Positions 1 through 13,110 of a DNA stretch of 64,000 bases are shown piece by piece. A program made the translations under genes and the position numbers. How positions within the stretch are numbered: position 1 is the first letter of the stretch; the number at the start of each line of letters is the position of its first letter. The notes below the pieces were generated by a model. That model made no database searches. It worked only from the letters and a program-made list of their open reading frames with translations, and had not been told where the DNA came from. The stretch comes from Malus domestica (Eukaryota; Streptophyta; Magnoliopsida; Rosales; Rosaceae). Where the stretch lies: the NCBI RefSeq assembly GCF_042453785.1, contig NC_091673.1:7027001-7091000 (forward strand). Reading direction: 5' to 3'.

Positions 1-216
1 CTCATTCCTAATCTTATCCTTTCTCGTGTGCCCACACATCCAACGAAGCATCCTCATCTCCGCTACACCCATTTTATGTACGTGTTGATGCTTCACCGCC
101 CAACATTCTATGCCATACAGCATCGCCGGCCTTATTGTCGTCCTATAAAATTTTCCCTTGAGCTTCAGTGGCATACGGCGGTCACACAACACGCCGGATG
201 CACTATTCCACTTCAT

Positions 217-666
217 CTATCCAGCTTGTATTCTATGGTTGAGATCTCCATCTAATTCTCCATTCTTTTGCAAGATAGATCCTAGGTAACGAAAACTGTC
301 GCTCTTTGGTATTTCTTGATCTCCGATCTTCACCCCTAACTCGTTTTGGCCTCCATTTGCACTGAACTTGCACTCCATATATTCTGTCTTTGATCGGCTT
401 AGGCGAAGACCTTTAGATTCCAACACTTCTCTCCAAAGGTTAAGCTTTGCATTTACCCCTTCCTGAGTTTCATCTATCAACACTATATCGTCTGCGAAAA
501 GCATACACCAAGGAATATCATCTTGAATATGTCCTGTTAACTCATCCATTACCAACGCAAAAAGGTAAAGACTTAAGGATGAGCCTTGATGTAATCCTAC
601 AGTTATGGGAAAGCTTTCGGTTTGTCCTTCATGAGTTCTTACGGCAGTCTTTGCTCCTTCATACAT
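217..666 (-). pseudogene. RTE LINE reverse transcriptase, frameshifted C-terminal part
   Basis: This 149-residue frame continues the RT after the frameshift near 760. It holds the catalytic [10 protein letters not shown] block and the downstream [15 protein letters not shown] segment typical of RTE polymerases. It ends at a stop (217-219) where the related copy at 27503-28099 reads through with a tryptophan codon. Sequence 1-216 on the minus strand still resembles the RTE C-terminus, so the remainder lies beyond the window edge. Confidence 0.85.
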
Positions 667-710
667 ATCCTGTATAGCTTGGATATATGCTATTCGTACT
701 TCTTTCTTCT

Positions 711-2882
711 CTAAAATCCTCCAAAGAATGTCTCTTGGGACCCTATCATACGCTTTTTTTCCAAATCTATAAAGACTATGTGTAAATCCTTTTTCCCATC
801 TCTATATCTTTCCATCAATCTTCGGAAGAGATAGATTGCCTCCATGGTTGAGCGCCCTGGCATGAACCCGAATTGGTTGTCCGAAACCCGTGTCTCTTGC
901 CTCAATCTATGCTTAATGACTCTCTCCCAGAGCTTCATTGTATGACTCATTAGCTTAATACCCCTATAGTTCATGCAATTTTGTACATCGCCCTTATTCT
1001 TGTAGATAGGCACCAAAGTGCTCGTTCGCCACTCATTTGGCATCTTCTTCGTTTTCAAAATCCTATTGAAAAGGTCAGTGAGCCATGTTATACCTGTCTC
1101 TCCCAAAACTTTCCACACTTCGATTGGTATATCGTCTGGGCCTACTGCTTTTCTATGTTTCATCTTCTTCAAAGCTACAACCACTTCTTCCTTCCGGATT
1201 CTACGATAAAAAGAGTAGTTTCTACACTCTTCTGAGTTACTCAACTCCCCTAAAGAAGCACTCCTTTCATGTCCTTCATTGAAAAGATTATGAAAATAAC
1301 CTTTCCATCTGTCTTTAACCGCGTTCTCTGTAGCAAGAACCTTTCCATCCTCATCCTTGATGCACCTCACTTGGTTTAGGTCCCTTGTCTTCTTTTCCCT
1401 TGCTCTAGCTAGTTTATAGATATCCAACTCTCCTTCTTTGGTATCTAGTCGCTTATACATATCGTCATAAGCCGCTAACTTAGCTTCTCTCACAGCTTTC
1501 TTCGCCTCTTGCTTCGCTTTTCTATACATTTCACCATTTTCATCGGTCCTATCCTTGTATAAGGCTTTACAACATTCCTTCTTAACCTTCACCTTTGTTT
1601 GTACCTCCTCATTCCACCACCAAGATTCCTTTTGGTGTGGGGCAAAGCCCTTGGACTCTCCTAATACCTCTTTTGCTACTTTTTGGATACAACTAGCCAT
1701 GGAATCCCACATTTGGTTAGCTTCCCCCTCTCTATCCCACACACACTGGGTGATTACTTTCTCTTTGAAAATGGCTTGTTTTTCTTCTTTTAGATTCCAC
1801 CATCTAGTCCTTGGGCACTTCCAAGTCTTGTTCTTTTTTCTCACTCTTTTGATATGTACATCCATCACCAACAAGCGATGTTGATTAGCCATGCTCTCTC
1901 CTGGTATAACTTTGCAATCCTTACAAGTTATACGATCCCCTTTCCTCATTAGAAGAAAATCTATTTGTGTTTTTGACGACCCACTCTTGTAGGTGATCAC
2001 ATGTTCTTCTCTCTTCTTAAAGAAGGTGTTGGCTAAGAAGAGATCATATGTCATTGCAAAATCCAAGATAGCTTCCCCATCCTCGTTTCTCTCCCCAAAA
2101 CCATGGCCTCCATGAAAACCTCTATAGTTGCCTGTCTCCCTACCCACGTGTCCATTTAAATCTCCTCCTATAAATAACTTATCCGTCTGAGCAATTCCTT
2201 GCACCAAGTCTCCAAGGTCTTCCCAAAATTTCTCCTTCGAACTCGTATCCAACCCTACTTGAGGTGCGTACGCACTAATCACATTGATAAGTTCTTGTTC
2301 TATTACAATCTTGATTGCCATGATTCTATCTCCTACCCTCTTGACATCTACAACATCTTGTGTCAAGGTCTTGTCCACGATGATGCCAACACCGTTTCTC
2401 GTTCTATTTGTGCCCGAATACCATAATTTAAAACCTGAGTTTTCTAGATCCTTTGCCTTATGACCAACCCACTTAGTTTCTTGTAGGCACATAATATTTA
2501 TCCTTCTCCTCACCATAACTTCTACTACTTCCATAGATTTTCCCGTCAAGGTTCCTATATTCCACGTTCCTAAACGTATTTTGCTCTCTTGAACTCTACC
2601 CTTCTGTCCTAGCTTCTTCACCCTTCCCCGTCTAATAGGATCAAAGTACTTCTTTTGTGTGTCCCGTGTAAAGTTGATAGGAGCATATGCTCCCAAACAA
2701 CTTTGAGTGGAGTCGTTCGAAAAGAAGTTTCTATAGCCCCCTTGCTCATTTAACACTGCATCCGGGTGCCGATGGAGATACAGCGACCCTTGCTCACTTA
2801 TCACTGTGCTCGGGCCACACAGCGTGCCACTTACGGGTGACGCCCTAGCTTTAGCGCGATTTTGTTCTGGATTCATTTTCAT
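711..2882 (-). CDS. RTE LINE ORF, endonuclease plus N-terminal reverse transcriptase
   Basis: An uninterrupted 723-residue frame. Residues about 100-330 form an exonuclease-endonuclease-phosphatase domain: [26 protein letters not shown] and GGDLNGHVG are the visible active-site blocks. A basic linker (about 350-520) leads into reverse transcriptase with [11 protein letters not shown] and [12 protein letters not shown]. The frame is lost at RT block A (DLEK), and RT continues in another frame at 217-666 with the FADDIV catalytic motif. This layout is the one seen in plant RTE elements, often mis-annotated as craniofacial development protein 2-like. The endonuclease half looks intact, but the whole enzyme cannot be made from this copy without frameshifting. 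Confidence 0.88.
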   Translation of the reverse strand: MKMNPEQNRAKARASPVSGTLCGPSTVISEQGSLYLHRHPDAVLNEQGGYRNFFSNDSTQSCLGAYAPINFTRDTQKKYFDPIRRGRVKKLGQKGRVQESKIRLGTWNIGTLTGKSMEVVEVMVRRRINIMCLQETKWVGHKAKDLENSGFKLWYSGTNRTRNGVGIIVDKTLTQDVVDVKRVGDRIMAIKIVIEQELINVISAYAPQVGLDTSSKEKFWEDLGDLVQGIAQTDKLFIGGDLNGHVGRETGNYRGFHGGHGFGERNEDGEAILDFAMTYDLFLANTFFKKREEHVITYKSGSSKTQIDFLLMRKGDRITCKDCKVIPGESMANQHRLLVMDVHIKRVRKKNKTWKCPRTRWWNLKEEKQAIFKEKVITQCVWDREGEANQMWDSMASCIQKVAKEVLGESKGFAPHQKESWWWNEEVQTKVKVKKECCKALYKDRTDENGEMYRKAKQEAKKAVREAKLAAYDDMYKRLDTKEGELDIYKLARAREKKTRDLNQVRCIKDEDGKVLATENAVKDRWKGYFHNLFNEGHERSASLGELSNSEECRNYSFYRRIRKEEVVVALKKMKHRKAVGPDDIPIEVWKVLGETGITWLTDLFNRILKTKKMPNEWRTSTLVPIYKNKGDVQNCMNYRGIKLMSHTMKLWERVIKHRLRQETRVSDNQFGFMPGRSTMEAIYLFRRLMERYRDGKKDLHIVFIDLEKKRMIGSQETFFGGF

Positions 2883-3040
2883 AAGGATTCGACGTAATCA
2901 TGGAGTGCCGGCTGTCGACTACCTGACGCCCTCCCCCTCCTCATTTATCCGGGCTTGGGACCGGCAATGTAAGATAAACTTACACGGCGGAGTTATGTAC
3001 GACATACTTAAGTAATAAAATTAGGAATTTGGCCGTATTA

Positions 3041-3190
3041 CAGTTTAGTGGTATGCCTTTGGTAAGTAATAAGTTTTAGGTTTGATTCTAATCAAAGACA
3101 AATATAAATCACATTATTGCTAACTCATTATGAGGCTTAGCTTACCCCTTCCCCTTTAGTATAGATAATATCGTTTGTTAAAAAAAAAAA
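3041..3190 (+). repeat. tRNA-derived SINE, copy 1
   Basis: A short element with a box A-like start (cagtttagtggtatg), a box B-like segment (aggtttgattctaatc), a conserved body (gaggcttagc, then a CCCC-rich stretch, then tagataatatcg) and an A-run of about 10. At least five other copies occur in the window. A second, 5'-truncated piece follows directly at 3197-3283. The order of promoter boxes and the A-tail indicate a Pol III-type SINE. Confidence 0.7.
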
Positions 3191-3196
3191 TTCTGA

Positions 3197-3283
3197 AATT
3201 TGAACCATAGTATTGCTAGACAATTATGAGGCTTAGCCCGCTCATCCACCCCCTTAATGTATATAATATGTTAAAAAAAGGAA
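3197..3283 (+). repeat. 5'-truncated SINE fragment
   Basis: It repeats the 3' half of the preceding SINE (gaaccatagtattgctag, gaggcttagcccgctc, an A-tail) and lacks boxes A and B. The rest of 3284-4069 is AT-rich and contains the coilin promoter and 5' UTR. I see no other feature there. Confidence 0.55.
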
Positions 3284-4069
3284 TTAACTTGGTTTCTTAA
3301 TGTATAAATAGGAGTTCCTCCTTAATTCACTATGTGGTTAATTTACAGATTATGCTTATGATCAGAATAATTCATATTATAAAATACTTTGTAAAGATCA
3401 TCCTTACAAAAAATTCAATAAAATATGAGATCGTTTAGTCATTGAATTGTATAGAAACAAATGGACGGATTCGCTGAAAGCATTAAGAATTGTCTATCTA
3501 TTTGCTACAATTGATTGAATAAATAACCTTATTTGTAATTGTCTTATAACCCGATCATGCCACATCAGTCAACTTAACATATGTTTTACGGAATTGACGG
3601 AATGTGAAAAAGTTGAGTAATGCTACATTTACCACATAATTGTACCGTCATTTGTATCATATTTTTAATAGAGGTAGCGCCTACCAACACATGTGAGTCC
3701 CACTTATATTAGATAGATGACACAAATATATGATAAGAGTAAAATTTTTGAAAAAAATGATACTAAATTTGAGTTTCAGACTCAAAGTGACACAACTTGA
3801 GTTCTATGGAGCAAAGTAGGTTAAAGTAGAGTTTCAAGCAATAAAGGAAAAAAGAAGCCCGGAATTCTATCGTGACAGTCCTTTCCAAGCCCAAAAGGCC
3901 CATTAACTATAGTAGTCGATGGTCCAGCGGCCTAAGCCCAGGCCCATACTCGGTTAACACTTGCAGAACAACTGTCACTATCGGCTCACAACATAGAGAG
4001 CTCTGAAAACCCCACCGAGGGTTTAAGAAGTTCGAGTGGTTCCTTCCGCTCTCTTCCTCTCATCTTCCG

Positions 4070-7000
4070 ATGACGACGACGACGGAGACCGTGAGGCTTC
4101 GGGTGGCATTCAAGGAGCGCCACATTCTGAGCAAGTCGCAGAGGACACAAGGACTCCGGCGGAGCTGGATTCTACTCAAGCCTCACCTCCGCATCATCTC
4201 CGACCTTGCGGCCCATCTCCTACACGCTTTCGGCCTCCACCGTTCTTGTCCCGATGGCCTCCTCATCTCTGTAAGCATCCCCTCCCCATAACCTAATTCC
4301 CCAAAGAAATTTGAAATTTTAATACGCAATTTTGATTTTTTTTTTTTCGCAGATGGATGGGTTTGTGCTTCCGCCTTTTGAGTCGACCTCCATTTTCAAG
4401 GATAAAGATATTATCAGGTCAGTTTATGCTTGTATTATCGGAAAATGTGGGGGTTTTTTTTTATTGGGTATGTATTTTGATATGTGATTTGAACAGTGTG
4501 AAAAGGAAAGAGGGCGCATTGTCTGAAATTGCATTGATTGATGATGGAACAAACGCTATTGAGGTGGAGGAAATTGTGGAGAGGCAACCAATTAATGGAG
4601 GCATGAAGCTTCTGGCTAATGAGGAATTCGAAAAGGAAACCGGAGGATATGATAGTGATTCGGAAGAGGGTGAACCTGACCAATTGGAGGATATACTTCC
4701 TGTTGAAAATGCACCCGATACCGGTTCAAACAGACGGTCCAAGAAAAGGAAGCTTTCAGACAAACCTCAGAGCTCTAAGTATGTCTTTTACTCGATTTTC
4801 TGGTTATTTGCGACGGCATGCAACAAATGTATCATTTGTTCAGCTGATAGAATATTAGTGTGCTATGGTTGGTATACACGTTTATTCCGGGGCAAACTTT
4901 AATTGGAACTAAAATGAAATAGTTATTTCTTCCTCATCCAGTCGAGGTTTCTTAAAATAAAGAAGTAGTTATATATTTCCTTACCACATCTATCAGCGAT
5001 ACTTTGGCATTCTAACTGCATTCCTGTATATTATTATGTAAGCGTTTAAGGTGTTTATGATATCATGCACGTTTACTGAGGCACCTGACTTGCATTTATA
5101 TATTTCAGGAGGAAGAGAATTAAATCTGCTGCTACCGCAGAATGTTCAGGTTTACCTGAAGACCTTCAGAATGATGTCCGTGCGGAGAAGAAAGAAAGTT
5201 CTCCTCAGTCTCGTGTTCTTACCAAAAAGAGTCGTTCCAAGAAGGAAAAGTCGTTTAGTGTAGAGGATGGACCGGATCATTCAAGCACTCCTAAAACTGA
5301 CAAAAGAACCAATGGAATAGGTCAATCACTGCTCAATGGAAAGAGGTAGCTTTCTGGCCTTTTTATATATGATGATGATGATGAAATGCAAAAAGTTTTG
5401 TTCCCATAGTCACCATTTTTGCTAGCTAAACCCTATAGAGCTAGGTTTTTAGAATTTTATGTCACCAAATTTCTGTAAGACTGTAAACATCTAGTACTCA
5501 CCATTTTTGCCCATTTTTTCTTTTCCCCAATTTTGTTTGATAGGTCCTGTCAGCTTCAAGAGAATGAAATAAAGGGTGTGGTTTCATCTGATATGCCTGA
5601 TGAAATTAAAAAGGTAGTAGTTATCACTATAATCTGAGATGTACGTGCTGTTTGTCATACATTTTTTTATATCTGTTATAAGTTTAAATTTGTCAACTCT
5701 TTTTATCTTTTTTTGTCCTAGATTCCTAGTAGAAGTGCTCGACGTAAAAAGGCCAAAAGGCAATGGTTGAGGGAAAAAATGAAAGCTGAGAAGGAAGAGG
5801 TAATGCGGTGTTTAAGATGATAAATAGATAAAGATTCCTCTTTCACACACATACACCCACAAGTGCACATGTGTACACACATGTGGGAGTATTTGGTCCT
5901 TCAGCTTAAGTTGATTTTCTGAAGTAAATTTATCTGCTTTTTACAAGAGGGACTACTTTTTTCTCATGAAATAAAGTTGTATATAGCTTTCCAATTTGCA
6001 GTTACATCAGACGCAATTGCTCAAAACAAATAATCAGCAATCAACTGGTAAAGATAAACGTCAACAACCAAACACAAACAGTGAAGGAGAGGATGAACAA
6101 TCAGACACAGATAGTGACGGAGAGGATAAGCGAATGAAAACAGATAACAATGAAGTGAATGAGCAACATAACACGGATAAGGATAAGGAGGAGGATATTG
6201 TTCCTGTAGTAATTAGGCCAGGACATATTCGCTTTGAACCCCTCGGAAAAGGTATGTATGGGTCATATCTTTGGATAGACAATTACTTATGGCATTTGAG
6301 TTCACCAATATTTTTTTACGATTTCATACTTGAATTATGGATAATTTGTTACTCCAATTATCTGATGTGTATACTTGTTCCAGTGGACGGAGATCAGCCT
6401 ATTCAGCAGAATAGAAATCCAGTGGTATGTTTCTCTTCTTTAGATCATTATAGACTTTTCTCTTCTATATGGGCTACTGAAACTACTCAAAAAAAATTAT
6501 TTCTTGAAAAGTAAGATATAGGGTCTTGGAAGCTTGAAATTGGCTTAATCTATTGAGATATGTGATTTCTTCATAATTGTATGTCCTGCCTGCTTCAGGA
6601 AAATTTTCGGTGGAATGGAATAACCAGCAAGAAGAGGGGTCAAAAATGGGGTATGGAGAAAACAACACATTCAAGAAGTGACCACGAAGATCTGAATCAA
6701 GAGTCGCCTGAAATACTGGGTATCGAAAAAGAGATTCCTGTAAATGACCACATGGACTTCGATAAGCTTGAGCTCTGTACCTCTTTACCTAAGGTTTGTA
6801 GCTTTCCTGCTTTCCGTTTTGTTTGCATGGATATTTGTTTCCCTCATCTAAGAAAAGATGTTAGAAAGAGTTACTGGCAGTTGGCGTTGTACAATCGCAC
6901 CTTTTAGCTGCTTGAACCTTTCTTCTGTCTTTTGCACATTTAGCTAATGCTCTGGACCACTTTTAAATTGATATAAAGCGAGATGATACTGTAAAATGTT

Positions 7001-8077
7001 TTCCATATCAAAGTCACTCTTGTCCTTTATATTCCATTTGTTTTAGTATTAAGGAAATAAGTATTAATTTGCATTTTAATGTGTTGCAGGAAGGTGATCA
7101 AATTGCATATCGCTTGATTGAATTAACATCATGCTGGACTCCTGAAGTTTCCTCATACCGAGTATGACTCTTTCTTCTCTTAAATATCTTTTGACTGTTA
7201 TGAACATAAATCTTTACCATCAAAGATTTACTTGTCCTGTAGGTTGGAGAAGTGTCACGGTACGACCCTCAATCAAATAAGATTATGCTAGTACAGGTTC
7301 CAGAATATCCCATTGTTTTTGCGGAGACAGATGAGGCATCTGATGTGGTACCAGATACATCCCTTTACAGGGAAGATCGCTCTTTAGAGGTATTTGAACT
7401 ACCACTTTCATTGTGTTGCAAAGTGTGATACATTCATTTACTGTTGTACTACCCTTTTTTGATGATAAATATTTGTATGATCGAGTTATAGTGATGACCA
7501 GTACCGTCGTCCTATGACCCTTTTTGTACTTATATGCACTCATGTTTTATTTGCCTGTCAGTGGCTGTGATTTACTGCTTCATAGTCTTTGATTGCTAGA
7601 ATCTGACAAGTATTGATCCTTTTGCAGGTAGATTATTCTTCCCTTATTGATGTCCGCATTGTTAAGCATGGCAACCTCAACACAGCCAAAGCAGTCCATG
7701 GAGATAAAAATGTAGCATCAGGTTCCAGGCAGCTCGACAAAGACAAGGAAACTCGTGCTGCTGCAAAAGGTACTAATTGGATTTCCACATTTCGTATCTG
7801 TTTCTGCGTACCGGATGTGAAGGCTCATTTGAAGCGTTACACATATGAAGAATCTGAATATGATTTGTGATTGTTGTTTACATATGTTGAAAATGGAAAA
7901 GCAAGTGCATGGGATGAAATCAGCAAGGCATTGAACGCAAAGAAGGCAGAACTGTCGCAGGAGGAGAACGGTTGGAGTAAAAACGATGGTTCAGTTAGGA
8001 GCTCGTGGTCGTATAGGGGCTTGAGAGGTAGCGCATTAGGTCCAACAGTGGCTCGTTTGAGAGCTCAAGGGCTATGA
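4070..8077 (+). CDS. COIL: coilin, Cajal-body scaffold protein (13 exons, 651 aa)
   Basis: Coilin nucleates Cajal bodies, where snRNPs mature. Exons consistent in phase: 4070-4270, 4353-4417, 4497-4778, 5109-5345, 5544-5613, 5722-5799, 6002-6251, 6384-6424, 6599-6793, 7090-7161, 7243-7389, 7628-7769, 7902-8077; all donors are GT and acceptors AG. The product has the N-terminal self-association fold (VRLRVAF at the start, SWILLKPHL, LPPFES), basic nuclear signals (SKKRK, RKRIK, RRKKAKRQW), an acidic middle, and from about residue 474 an atypical Tudor-like domain (GDQIAYRLIELTSCWTPE, VGEVSRYDP). The C-terminal tail (SSWSYRGLRGSALGPTVA) is a coilin hallmark. Length is close to the roughly 600 aa of Arabidopsis coilin. 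The last acceptor (7900-7901) is the least certain junction. Family recognition is from memory. Confidence 0.9.
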
Positions 8078-8650
8078 AGACCTGATAGTGGGGACATTGC
8101 CTCCGAGGTAACTGCAGTCCTTAGTTTTGTGAACTTTCACAGAAGAAATAGAATACGACTTTCGCCTTAAAATTGGTACTTCCGGGGTATGTAATGTGCA
8201 GTCGTTGGTGCAATTCACGGCCATTTTGTTGTATAGTGTGTTGTAACTTACATTGGAATGTTTTGAATGGTCCAACGCTAAGCAAGAACAGAAACTATTA
8301 CCGTATCAAGCTTGTTCTCTCGATCTTGCCGGAACCGAAAGTTGCGAAGCAGAACTTGAGGAGCAATTCGAAATATGAGTTTGATTATCATTTCAACTGA
8401 AATGGCAACACCTTCGGTGCTTTACAGGGGAAAAATATATTCCGGATTCACTTATTTGAATTGATACTATTTATCTGCCGTATAAACAGAACTTATAATT
8501 TCTATCAGCGTAACGCCGACTTGTTCTCTATACATGTTTCTGTACCACTCCAGACATCACTCAAGCCGGAAAGCGGCCCGGGATGCCAACTCCCCTCTCA
8601 TGATCTGCAACCTTCATAAAACCCGATTCTTCCAATTCTTCAAGTCGCGA
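8078..8650. other. convergent 3' UTR interval between coilin and MKP1
   Basis: The two genes point at each other across about 570 bp. The interval probably contains both 3' UTRs. No open frame, repeat or RNA gene was recognised. Confidence 0.6.
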
Positions 8651-11328
8651 TTATGTTTTCTGTATGGATATACGGCTCAGATGGATCAGGAACTCTTCCG
8701 GCTCCTCACCTTCTCTTATTATCTGCATAAATAGGCATTCAGAGGCAAAGATTAGATATGCTAATGTGCATTAATCAGACATTGGTTAGAAATTACAGAA
8801 GCAATTAAGCAATAATGAAAAACAGAGAAACAATGTATGGTAATTACCTGTACAGGGGAATTCATAGGCAAACCCATGCGATCGAGCAAGTTGTGTCCTA
8901 TGGCCTCCCAGTGAAGATGTCTATCCTCACATGTCGGACTTTGCCCTCCCTCCTGCAATACTTCGAGTCCCAACCAGACAAATAAGATACCAGGATTACT
9001 TGTGCCTGCACTCGTATCTGGAGCTGGCAAAAGATACGCTGATCCAGTATGAAGTTCGTGAGACTGATGTGCCTCCACTTTATTCAAAGAAGGCCACTGG
9101 TACAAAACAGGGTTGATCACTTTCGCTGCTTGCGTGATCCTTTCAGATTTCAATTCGTTTCCATGGTGACTAACGTTCACATCTAACATTAGGTCTTCTC
9201 TGTTGCTCACAGTTTCAGATTGGTTGCAATCAGTGTCCATTGCATCATCAGCCATGTCAGGTAAGGAGAAGGACCGTGAGCGTACCAGATTCCTCGGAAC
9301 TTTTGGTGTTTCATCAACCAAAGGTACCAACATTCGAGGTGGAGGATTACTCCCTCTACGCTCCGCAATAGAGGGGGAAATCCCCTTACATGGAAAACCT
9401 GTATTTGCCATTTCCAGAGTAGAATCAGGAGAAAATGCTTCTGTAGGCGACGGGGGAGATTTTTTGAAAAGCAAGCATGAGTTATCTGCCAAAGAGATAT
9501 TCTTAACATTAAATGGATCTGTGGAATCCAAGCCAGAAGGTGAAGGCTGTCGAGAAGACAAATATGACAAGTCCGACCAATTGGAAGATGAGGGTGAAAA
9601 GGTAAATGAACTGGAGTTTTCAGAGGTTGAAGGGGAGAGTGTTGGGGATTTGGAGCTGAACTTGGGACTTCTGTCAGGAAAACAAGAAAATGAATCAGGT
9701 GAACCACAAAGAGTTGTAGGTAACAGTAACTTATCGGTCAGAGGAGCAAAGCGTTCTACCTCTCTAACAGTATCTGTTACCCTACGTGGGCTTTTATTTG
9801 GATAACATTCAAAGGAATCTGGTGAACGACAAAAGTGACGTGATGCTGATAATGGCGACGAAGGCTCGATTGGGGAAACGGAGTCTTCTGCTTCTTTATG
9901 AGTTTCCACAACCATATCCGATTCATCACCGGACGGGGTAGGGCTTCGGTTCACCTCAGAAGATGTGACCAATCCTTTCATAATTCCGCTTGCAAACTTT
10001 TGCCGCAATCTACCCCATCCATTTTCTCTGGCTGGAAGGCAAGTTTCTGATTCGGTATTTGATACTGAAAAAGGTGGAACAACCCCACCTGCAAGTACCC
10101 TATGAAAAATTTCGAAATCCAAATTATATTCGGCAACCTTCCTTTCACCAACCTGACCACACATCGCTGCAGAAACCTTATCACCTGCGGAAGAAAAAGT
10201 TTCTACCTTTTTGGCATCTGTCTTGCTGGAATCTTCTGCTAAGAGTCCGTTGGAAAGAGCATCCCAGAACTCCAACGGTTCTTCACCTTCATTGATGTCC
10301 ACAATCGGGCCCTTTGCCCTCTCATACTGGATGACCTGAAAGGCAGCTGCCTTTGCATTATCTGACATCATTGTGTTGCAATCCTTTCCAATCCAGACGT
10401 ATATAGCAGATGGAACATGCACAATGAACGCCCCACGAGAGTCGAGTCCTTGTGGACCTGGATGTCCCAACGTCTTTGGCACCAGATGAAGAGGATCATA
10501 CGATGAATGCGGGGCCATCCGATACATCCTTAACATGGAATTTGGGCTTGCAGGCACAGCATGTACCCTCTTCTGGCACTGAAGGAGTTGACAAGCAAAA
10601 CCCATATTCGGGTTAGTCACCCCTCTCGCTGCCTTCACATACTGGAACGCATCTTCAAAGCTGTGGCCCTCCCTCCACATTAGGTATGCAATGACCAGAG
10701 AGGTGGACCGAGACACTCCCTGACAACAATGCACGAAAACTCGCCCGCCTTGCTTTCGAACATCTTCAAAATAATCAAACACATCATAGAGTATACTCGT
10801 AATGTCCTCCGATGGGCTATCTCGCAACCAAAGTGTCTTGTACACAAGATCATTTCTGAAATACTCGGGAGAAACAAACCCAACACAGTTCAGCACATGA
10901 GTGATCCCATTCTGCCTCAAAATCTCGCGGTTCTTAGCCACGGCATCACTTCCTAAGAATATATGATCAGCAATTCTCGAGCATTCTTTGTTGAAAAACG
11001 CAAGTTTATCCTTCTTAAACTCAAACTCTCTCCCAGGTTCTTCTGGGTTCGAATTCAGAAGCGGTTTAGCCGAACCTCTCGGGGTCTGCGGTTGAGGCCA
11101 GACCCCGAGATCATCAGACCCCGCCCGCGGCCACTCCTTAACGGTATTTCTGGCTATTGAAAGGGGCTGAAGTGGAGGGAGGCAGGACCTCGCTTTACTA
11201 ACCAGCTGTGGCCTCGGATATGGATTGTTATGCTTAGAGGGTGACCGGTCAGACCACGAAACCGACCGCAAGTAGGTTTTCCGGGAAGTACTTCCGGCGA
11301 GCCGGTTTTTCTCTTCTTCCCCTAACAT
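8651..11328 (-). CDS. MKP1: MAP kinase phosphatase 1, dual-specificity phosphatase with gelsolin-like region (850 aa)
   Basis: Predicted to dephosphorylate MAP kinases on Thr and Tyr; in Arabidopsis MKP1 restrains MPK6 and MPK3 in stress and immunity. Two exons: 8848-11328 (start ATG at 11328, donor at 8847/8846) and 8651-8722, joined in phase 0. Residues about 115-255 form the phosphatase domain with HCCQGVSRS at 200-208 (catalytic Cys201, Arg207 in HCx5R) and a candidate general acid in WLRDSPSED (Asp170). A gelsolin-like segment follows (GAFIVHVPSAIYVWIGKDC, about 295-320). A long Ser/Pro-rich region comes next, and a second WLGLE-type segment lies near the C-terminus. Without the last exon the frame would read into the intron to 8761. 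Length is comparable to the roughly 780 aa of the Arabidopsis protein. Confidence 0.91.
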
Positions 11329-11840
11329 CTCAAAGTTTTTGACAAAAATTCTAAAAACTAATCGATACCCATTGAAGGATACTTCCAGGAAATAACATAG
11401 AACCCATCAAGTTGAAAATTTTGGCATAAATAGTTGGTATTGAAATTTCAAAACCTCTTCTCTCTCTGCTCCTTTTCTCACCTAAAACCCTTGACCCTCT
11501 CTCTCTCCTCACTTTCTCTCTCTAAAGATTATAGCTTTTCAATCTAGGCAGTTGATTAAGAAGCAATATTCAAACACGAAAACGACTGAGTAAAACCCTA
11601 AACCAATAGAGACAAGCAGAAAGTTGGAAAGAAGGAAAAAGTCAGGTATTTTTTAAGAGAGACTCACTTGGAAATTGGAAAAATGGGCAACCATCTTTCC
11701 AGCTGAAGAATCGCTTGGTATGTGTGACGGACTTTGAAATCCGGAGGAGAAGAAGGGAGAAGAAGTGAGAAGAAGGGGAGGAGGCTGAGTTTTGGGAGAA
11801 CGAGTTGGACTGAGTCACTTGGGGTTTGGAGGGTTGTTAA
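11329..11840 (-). promoter_or_regulatory. MKP1 5' UTR and proximal promoter
   Basis: Upstream of the MKP1 start. The plus strand has CT-rich runs at about 11457-11523. An upstream ORF of 13 codons plus stop lies at 11653-11694 on the minus strand, and its CAAGTGAGT could instead be the donor of a 5' UTR intron. No transcript evidence is available here. Sequence from 11840 to 12556 is AT-rich with no recognised feature. Confidence 0.4.
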
Positions 11841-12556
11841 CTTCTTGTTGGTAATGGTTATGGTGGGTTGGTTTTAGACTGGCGGGGGCATGGGTCAAAC
11901 TGCCACGTCGTCCATGATCTAACAAGCAATGCATGTCGAGTCTTGTGATGTCATTTACACATGTATAGTTCGGACCACCGAGAGAATCTTGTGGAGGAAT
12001 ACACTCAAGTTACGTGATTCGTAAGACAGTTTTCATCATTTTTTTTTTAAAGGGAATAACTAAAGGTTTTGTCATGACAATTTATGACTTGCCGTGTGGT
12101 TTATTAGCGTGTGATTCATCAGCGATAAAAAACGAATCCATAATTTGCCCTGTGAAATAGAGTTTAAATTCGTCCTCAACCACTAAACCATCATGTTGTA
12201 GTTTCGTACAATTTTTTTAAAGGTACAAGATTTTATGTATTTGATAATTTAATGTGGATTTCATTTTTGAGATTTGAGAGATATTAGTTAGACAACTTGT
12301 TGAAGAGTTTTTTTTTCCTTAATCGAGATTTTTTGATGCATAAATTAACTTGTACATTGGGGAGGGGAGTATCTCCTTATGGCAAATTATATCATGTTAT
12401 ATTTATCTCTCTTATTACATGACCCAAGTTGAGCTAAAGTTGTTTCGAGAAGGACATAGGAAATGGGCAAACATGTGTTCTCAATTTCAAAGCAAGTAAA
12501 AGATCAAATTTTGAACTATAGTGAGGGTCAAGTTCTACACACTACCATCGTGATGT

Positions 12557-12785
12557 AAAATAAATGGACAAGGATTGTCTGCTCTTCTTGTTCCTGTGCC
12601 ATCTCATGCCCTCCTGTTTGTGTGGTCACGGTTAAGCCACATCAACATTTTATATTACTATTCATTTTTGTCTTATTATCTCTATAAAAAAAATAATATA
12701 AAATGTTGACGTGGCTTAACCGTGACCACACAAAACAGGAAGGCACGGGAACAAGGAGGGCAAACAATCATTGTCCAAAATAAAT
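12557..12785. mobile_element. MULE-like MITE, family 1, with 9-bp target duplication
   Basis: A 211-bp inverted-repeat element (12566-12776) with termini GGACAAGGATTGTCTGC and its near-complement, flanked by perfect 9-bp direct repeats AAAATAAAT (12557-12565 and 12777-12785). Most of the element folds back: the TGTGTGGTCACGGTTAAGCC arm recurs inverted. A second member lies at 47314-47516, also with a 9-bp duplication. Nine-base duplications point to Mutator-like transposition. Confidence 0.85.
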
Positions 12786-12893
12786 AATGTATTTTACTAG
12801 TTTTGTGAATGAGGGACACCAAAACGTAAGCACCAAACCAATATTATATTATATCAACCCTAATTTGTGGTCATGCGTTCTGGTAATTTTGAT

Positions 12894-13110
12894 CAGTGTT
12901 TGGGAAAGGAATCCTCTTCGGATTCCTTTCCACCTAATCCACCTAGTTCGGGATTCGGATCGTTGAAATTTGATCCAACGGCTACAAATATGGTGCCTCT
13001 TTAAAAATGATAATAACTGTAGCCGTTTGATCAAATTCCAACGATCCAAATCTCGGACTATGTGGATTTGGTGGAAAGGGATCCATAGAGGATCCCTTTT
13101 CCAGTGTTTG
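12894..13110. mobile_element. MULE-like MITE, family 2
   Basis: A 199-bp element (12903-13101) with complementary ends (GGAAAGGAATCCTC and GGATCCCTTTTC) and internal inverted repeats around a GATCGTTGAAATTTGATC segment. The flanking 9-bp repeat CAGTGTTTG occurs at 12894-12902 and 13102-13110. The termini differ from family 1. No coding capacity. Confidence 0.8.

Larger units (their letters stand above)
1..2990 (-). mobile_element. RTE-clade LINE, 5' end present, 3' end cut by window start
   Basis: Minus-strand non-LTR retrotransposon. The 5' leader runs from about 2990 to 2883 and the coding part from 2882 down to the window edge. Related 3' ends at 22430-23030 and 27505-28072 carry the part missing here, and the one at 22430 ends in a (GTT)n tail, as RTE elements do. 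It encodes an AP-type endonuclease followed by reverse transcriptase. The copy is defective: a one-base length change in an A-run (plus-strand T-run near 757-763) shifts frame inside the RT, and an in-frame stop lies at 217-219. Confidence 0.9.

Noticed and set aside
9203-9805. 200-codon open frame on the plus strand
   Set aside because: It is antisense to MKP1 exon 1, whose phosphatase homology and coding bias are clear.
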